From Byssothecium circinans (Eukaryota > Ascomycota > Dothideomycetes > Pleosporales > Massarinaceae), in the NCBI GenBank assembly GCA_010015675.1, contig ML976996.1:706525-716591 (forward strand): a stretch of 10,067 bases of DNA. The letters run 5' to 3'. The first letter of the stretch is position 1, and each line of letters starts with the position of its first letter. The notes beneath the pieces were generated by a model. That model worked only from the letters and a program-made list of their open reading frames with translations. It did not search any database and was not told the DNA's origin. Positions 6,405 through 10,067 of this stretch are shown piece after piece. The position numbers and the translations under genes are program-made.

Positions 6405-7475
6405 GTAGACCTGTCACGGCTAAGGCTTTTGAAACGTTTGGGATCTGTTGCCAATCAAGTCAGGGTTTTGTCTCACCAAATCGATCTAGTCTGCCAGAGA
6501 CGACGCTAAGACGTTTCAGATGTAAACTCTTTTCATCTGCCATAGCCATCGTGCATACATAAGATGAACACATTCAGCAGAAATGAGGCATCATCTCTGA
6601 CGGGAGCGCAGTGCACGAATGATTGGGACGGTGTGTTTCGCTACGCAAGCGGGAATAAGATGTGGAATATATATAGTGCGGAGATAAGACTCAGAAAGTG
6701 TGCTCATCTTTCATACCCGGTAAGAACAGCAGGAAAGCCGCGGAAGTTTAATAGTACGTCCCCGGATAGAGTTAATTTAATAGCAACAATGAGGCTGAAT
6801 GACGAATCGGATGGAACTGTCACCACGCCGCGGTTGCGCTATCGTTCCCGAATTGCCACAACCCCAAACTTTTGTTAGAATAGCTGAATGCTCCCACTAT
6901 TGCATGGGAGAGAAACGCGATATTATGTCGCAGACAGACATGAGGATCCCCACGTAGAAAGTTTTCCCTAGACGGCGGCGGTTACCTTCGCAAATGATTG
7001 CGAAAATATATCCACACACCGTCGTATCCAAGGCCACTTCGCTCGCGCGGCCCATAATTACTCTGAAATAGAGTGGTATCCGCATCGGTCCTTGATGCCC
7101 TCTACACGTCAGCCTTTCTCTTCTCGAGTTCATCGGAAAAGTTGCACTCCCCAAACACTTTCACATCACCATCTGCGAGCATGCGACCATTTTTCTACTT
7201 TGATCGCAGCTGACTATGAACTTACCTCGCGCCGTACACAACTTATGTTCCATTGGCCCTGCTTCTCTAGCCGAATTGTGGACGAAGCCTTGTATCAATA
7301 GCGTCTAATGATAATTACCCGCTGGTACCACTGGCGTGCTCTCAGGTCCAACAACACCTGAAACAGGGCAAGTCTTCAATTGCGCAAACAATTGGTGTTC
7401 GCGCCTTGTGCCGACCCGCGTGTGAGTCATTTTAAGAAGCGGAATAGTAATTTAAGGAATAAAAATATAGGTATA
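6405..7475. other. Gene-poor intergenic stretch of about 1.1 kb
   Basis: I find no coding region I can support. The longest open frames (for example 104 codons at 6564-6878 plus and 85 codons at 7154-6897 minus) resemble no known protein, lack hydrophobic or domain patterns and have no flanking signals. Two small hairpins are visible: CTCCCA/TGGGAG at 6891-6910 and TTCGCAA/TTGCGAA at 6987-7004. The last 40 bases before the next transposon become AT-rich. Base composition is otherwise like the host gene region and it is not obviously RIP-affected. Confidence 0.5.
6987..7004. repeat. Small perfect hairpin TTCGCAA-ATGA-TTGCGAA
   Basis: A 7-bp stem with a 4-base loop in otherwise featureless sequence. 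No role can be assigned; it could be chance. Confidence 0.4.
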
Positions 7476-7522
7476 ACCTGGTGGGTCACAATGTGAGCCG
7501 GTTCACGGCTTGGGCCACCCCA
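7476..7522 (-). repeat. Left-hand terminal inverted repeat of element C (47 bp)
   Basis: It matches the reverse complement of 9563-9609 at 44 of 47 bases. All three differences are transitions (AA versus GG, and C versus T), which fits RIP or simple decay. It starts ACCTGGTGGG next to TA. Confidence 0.94.
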
Positions 7523-7628
7523 TTAATATCTTGCCCTCAACAACACTGAATTACTGAGCCATCCACAACGCCTCAATAGTTCTAATAATTCATTGAAATA
7601 CTATACAAATGCCTGCGAAAAAAATGTA

Positions 7629-9509
7629 CTATTTGAATTTCCTTGGGAGCTTGATGTTGCGGCCACTTCAGGTAGTGGTAGTGGGTAGTGGTGATATAGC
7701 CCGTGCGCTCTCCCCCATTTCTGCACCCTCCACAGAACTACCAGTACGTCTCTATTTCTTCTATTTCTTTGTAGGAGGATTTAAGGCCTTCCTCTTTCCC
7801 TTTTAGGAAGTTTATATAGACTTCTAGGTGTTCTATTTCTCTTATTTCTTACGCTCCTGGGCAGCCTTCTACTTAGCCTTAATCCTCTCTCTCTCCTCTC
7901 TCTTCTTAACTCTTAACCTTTATCTTTCTTCTTATTATTAAAGCTTAAGGACCTTTTATTAAGCCTTCTCTACCTTAACATGAGCTCTTTTAAGTTATTA
8001 TTCCTCTTCTTCTTATTCTCTAACTCTCTTACGTGCTTAAGCCTCCTATATCTTCTTAGGTGACTAAAGGACTACTCTACTATAGTACTCTTAACGTTAT
8101 TATAAGTTAAGAGGCTTACTCTTCTTCTTATATTTCTATATAAGTAAAAGAGCCTACCTTAAGCCTTATATTTCTATATAGAGTAGGTTATTCTAGATAG
8201 AGATGTAGTAGAGTAACTATTAAAGCTTCTAAGTCTCCTTACTACTCTATTCTTTTACTATAGACTTAATAAGGGTCTATATCTTCTACTAATCCTTACT
8301 ACTAAGTACTAAGGTTAAGCTCTTGCGTAAATCTTGTTCTAGTATTAAGTACTAGAATTATTTAAGAATAGCTTTTAGGTTAAGTAGCCATAAGCTAGTT
8401 ACTTTAAATAACTTTAGAATAGTTTGTTCTTAAAAGGACTTAGTCTAGGCTTACTAGAATAGAAGAAAGAAGTCTCCTTTCTTTACTAAAACTAGGCCCT
8501 AAGCGTTATAGAGGTATTATGTAAGGGCTTTTAAATAGGCTATTAAAAGAGGCTTAAACATCACTACATCTAGTAGTTGTAGTATGTGAGTTAAGTAAAA
8601 GGGAAATACTAGGAGGAGAATCTAATTCTAGTAATAGAAGTTAATAAAATCTATTATAATATGGGAACTATAGCTGTCTAGGATTAATAACCTCTAGGAT
8701 CTCTTTGCTTTAGCTTTAGTGTATTAATTAAACACCTATTTAAGCTAGGTAAGGCTAATATCATTGTTAGTCTATCTATTTAGAGATAAGCTAATAAAGA
8801 CCTAGTATTGTATAGCCTTAATATCCTTAACCTAGGCTGACTAGATAGTCTTATTAGTAGCTATAAATAGGATAGCTAGTGGCAAAGCTAATCTATTAGC
8901 ACATATATAGGCTAATAACGTTATCCACTCTCTATTACTATCTTAAAGTGCTGTCCTTACTTCCCTGCTATCCTATATAGCCTTGCTAAAGATCCTTTTG
9001 CTTCTCCTAAGTACCCTAAGTAAGAAGCCTTTCTCATCTATATTGTACGTATTATACTACTTAATGTTGTATTCCTCCATCTTCTCAGTTATAAGTTAAA
9101 AGAATTGACGGTATTTATCCTCTAAATTAGCATGGTGGCGTACTTTATCCATTACAGGTGCCTAGTAAGGTATAATAGCTGTCTAGTTACTATTAAAGAA
9201 TTAGGAAACCTAGCTCTTACTTATTAGTTATTTTATAATTATAGAGGCAAAGTTTTAAACTATCTCTCTTATAGGTTGTAGACGACGAGCTGTTAGCTGT
9301 TCTATATAGCTAACAAGCTCTCTCTCTTGTTGTTGAGTGATCTTTCGTTGTTCTGATTTATACTGTTCTCTTAGCACCGAAATCTCTTAATGTAGCCTCT
9401 GCAACGTTTCACGAGAAACACCATATCTTTCTGCAACTTTTCAGTATGAGAATTCACCGCCTAATCCATGCGATTTAATTTCTTCAATTGCTTCGTCAAT
9501 AGGAGCCAT
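7629..9509 (-). pseudogene. Pogo/Fot1-type transposase, destroyed by RIP-type mutations
   Basis: From ATG at 9509 to the TAG at 7631-7629 the frame is 626 codons without net frameshift, broken by numerous stops. The start (MAPIDEAIEEIKSHG) leads into a Psq-like helix-turn-helix (KVAERYGVSRETL). The catalytic aspartates are kept at codon 158 (9038-9036, in YNIDEK), 278 (8678-8676, in LILD) and 314 (8570-8568), exactly the numbering of element B. The C-terminus (SSVEGAEMGESARAISPLP, then SGRNIKLPRKFK) is like that of other fungal pogo transposases. Stops at codons 255 and 258 coincide with stops in element B. A short plus-strand frame at 7609-7806 is a shadow of this gene. Confidence 0.93.
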
Positions 9510-9562
9510 ATTGGTGGAGTTATGAGGGTTGCAAGTTGAGGGTGAGATCAGCTGAAACTTGG

Positions 9563-9609
9563 TGGGGTGGCCCAAGCCGTGAACCAGCTCACACCGTGAC
9601 CCACCAGGT
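9563..9609 (+). repeat. Right-hand terminal inverted repeat of element C (47 bp)
   Basis: Partner of 7476-7522, 44 of 47 bases identical, followed directly by the flanking TA at 9610-9611. It lies at the 5' side of the transposase, whose start codon is 53 bp further in. Confidence 0.94.
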
Positions 9610-9679
9610 TAGATACGTTACTTCTTAAGGCGAAATATGCATAGACTTAGAAAGAAGCTAGACTACAAGCGGAGGCGAG

Positions 9680-9697
9680 GGGATAGCTAGCTATCCC
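9680..9697. repeat. 18-bp perfect palindrome between elements C and D
   Basis: GGGATAGCTAGCTATCCC is its own reverse complement. It sits in the roughly 110-bp spacer between the two right-hand transposons. It could be a fused-end scar, a protein-binding site or chance; nothing in the flanks decides. Confidence 0.6.
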
Positions 9698-9776
9698 TTT
9701 GGTATGGTGAAGTAGGACCTACTAATTCGCTCGGCAAAGCTTCGGCTGTCTACCAAACCTCTAACGTGTCCGTGCA

Positions 9777-9803
9777 CGCAACGATCATGTTCGCGCAACG
9801 ATC
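9777..9803. repeat. Direct repeat CGCAACGATC in the 5' end of element D
   Basis: CGCAACGATC at 9777-9786 and 9794-9803, 17 bp apart, followed by a third partial match (CGCAACACC). A position between terminus and start codon suggests subterminal transposase-binding or promoter sites. Confidence 0.55.
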
Positions 9804-9852
9804 GCGCAACACCAAAACAACTCAAACTTGAACGCGTCATAACTCAATCATT

Positions 9853-10067
9853 ATGGGGTCAATTGAGGCTGCAATTGAAGCTATCGAAGCGCTAGAGCCA
9901 GGAGAACCTTTTACATATACCAAAATTGCAGCAGACTATCATGTTAACCGTATTACCCTATCGCGGCGGCATAAGCAGATCCAATCATCGCGAACGACTC
10001 AAGCAACAACGCAACAAAAGCTTACTCCACAACAAGAGGCAGAGCTTGTTAAATACATACAAGGACT
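9853..10067 (+). CDS. Pogo/Fot1-type transposase, N-terminal part (open, runs off the window)
   Basis: ATG 9853 opens 71 codons without a stop up to the window edge. The start MGSIEAAIEAIEALEPGEPF closely matches the transposase of element B (SIEAAIAAIESLEPGERF), and the following segment FTYTKIAADYHVNRITLSRRH is the expected Psq-type helix-turn-helix that recognises the element ends. A Gln/Thr-rich linker and the beginning of the CENP-B-type DNA-binding region (TPQQEAELVKYI) follow. Many CAA, CAG and CGA codons survive, which RIP would have turned into stops. The catalytic domain lies outside the window, so whether the whole gene is intact is unknown. Confidence 0.8.
   Translation, partial: MGSIEAAIEAIEALEPGEPFTYTKIAADYHVNRITLSRRHKQIQSSRTTQATTQQKLTPQQEAELVKYIQG

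Larger units (their letters stand above)
7476..9609 (-). mobile_element. Complete, heavily RIP-mutated pogo/Fot1-type transposon (element C)
   Basis: A 2134-bp element with 47-bp terminal inverted repeats, flanked by TA at 7474-7475 and 9610-9611, with one transposase on the minus strand. The interior is strongly AT-rich and full of TA dinucleotides and stops, much more than element B. It is a relative of element B: the transposases align without indels over the first 257 codons and share sequence such as LKxVF around codons 256-260 and a similar Lys-rich tail. The inverted repeats differ, so the two are separate families. The element is dead by its own means. Confidence 0.93.
9725..10067 (+). 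mobile_element. 5' end of an apparently undamaged pogo/Fot1-type transposon (element D, partial)
   Basis: An intact transposase start at 9853 is preceded by repeat-rich, CA-rich sequence like the ends of the other elements. The left terminus is not fixed, because the partner repeat lies outside the window. TA candidates are at 9713-9714, 9720-9721, 9723-9724 and 9751-9752; the chosen start assumes the TA at 9723-9724. It faces element C head to head. Unlike elements B and C it shows no AT bias or stop codons in the visible part. Confidence 0.6.

Noticed and set aside
6564..6878. 104-codon plus-strand frame with an ATG
   Set aside because: No recognisable motif, hydrophobic pattern or promoter; the composition looks like translated non-coding DNA. 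It could only be kept if transcripts or homologues were found.
6897..7154. 85-codon minus-strand frame
   Set aside because: It resembles no protein family, lacks a convincing start and overlaps a small hairpin; treated as chance.
7420..9640. Similar TTAAGAAG-like sequence on both outer flanks of element C, in inverse orientation, as the ends of an older host element
   Set aside because: The match is short and AT-rich, so it is not distinguishable from chance.
1..10067. CRISPR arrays, tRNA or rRNA genes, bacterial-type operons
   Set aside because: No regularly spaced repeats, no tRNA-like box sequences or cloverleaf, and the intron-containing genes show a eukaryotic (fungal) origin.

Overview
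The window looks like nuclear DNA of a filamentous ascomycete, probably a dothideomycete such as a member of the Pleosporales; the class is an inference. Short introns of 50-59 bp with GT..AG borders, a CTAAC-type branch point, and transposons riddled with TAG/TAA/TGA codons but free of net frameshifts all point to a fungus with repeat-induced point mutation (RIP). A small island of host genes (about 2.2-7.4 kb) lies between two clusters of pogo/Fot1-type DNA transposons.

Left cluster (1-2245). The first 121 bases look like the 5' end of one pogo-type element, read on the minus strand and running off the window. Five to seven bases further on begins a complete 2115-bp element (129-2243) with 43-bp terminal inverted repeats (42/43 identical) and TA on both flanks. 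Its transposase frame (219-2090) runs 623 codons from Met to a natural C-terminus without a net frameshift, carries about 25 in-frame stops, and keeps all three catalytic aspartates.

Host island (2246-7475). A gene of the IlvD/Edd dehydratase family (2315-4240, plus, two introns) starts only 71 bp from the end of that element. Its iron-sulfur cysteines and metal ligands fit the sugar-acid dehydratase branch better than the amino-acid pathway enzyme ILV3. A single in-frame TAG at codon 415 of 607 would remove the C-terminal domain with the catalytic serine. Next comes a TATA box followed by a candidate 39-residue membrane protein (4501-4620). A complete three-exon gene on the minus strand (6299-5308) encodes a 291-residue sulfotransferase-like P-loop protein with a C-terminal membrane anchor. 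About 1.1 kb upstream of it holds no gene I can support.

Right cluster (7476-10067). A second complete pogo-type element (7476-9609, 47-bp inverted repeats, TA flanks) carries a heavily mutated minus-strand transposase of 626 codons, again without a net frameshift. About 115-245 bp beyond it a further element begins on the plus strand; its transposase (9853 to the window end) is open and shows no RIP damage over 71 codons. The four elements form two head-to-head pairs (minus/plus, minus/plus) and differ clearly in RIP damage, so they probably date from different invasions.

The host genes do not form an obvious pathway. I see no clear new biological system. The points most worth following are the lone stop codon in the dehydratase beside a RIP-hit transposon, the clean right-hand transposase, the near-abutting element junction at 121-129, and the small TATA-driven ORF.
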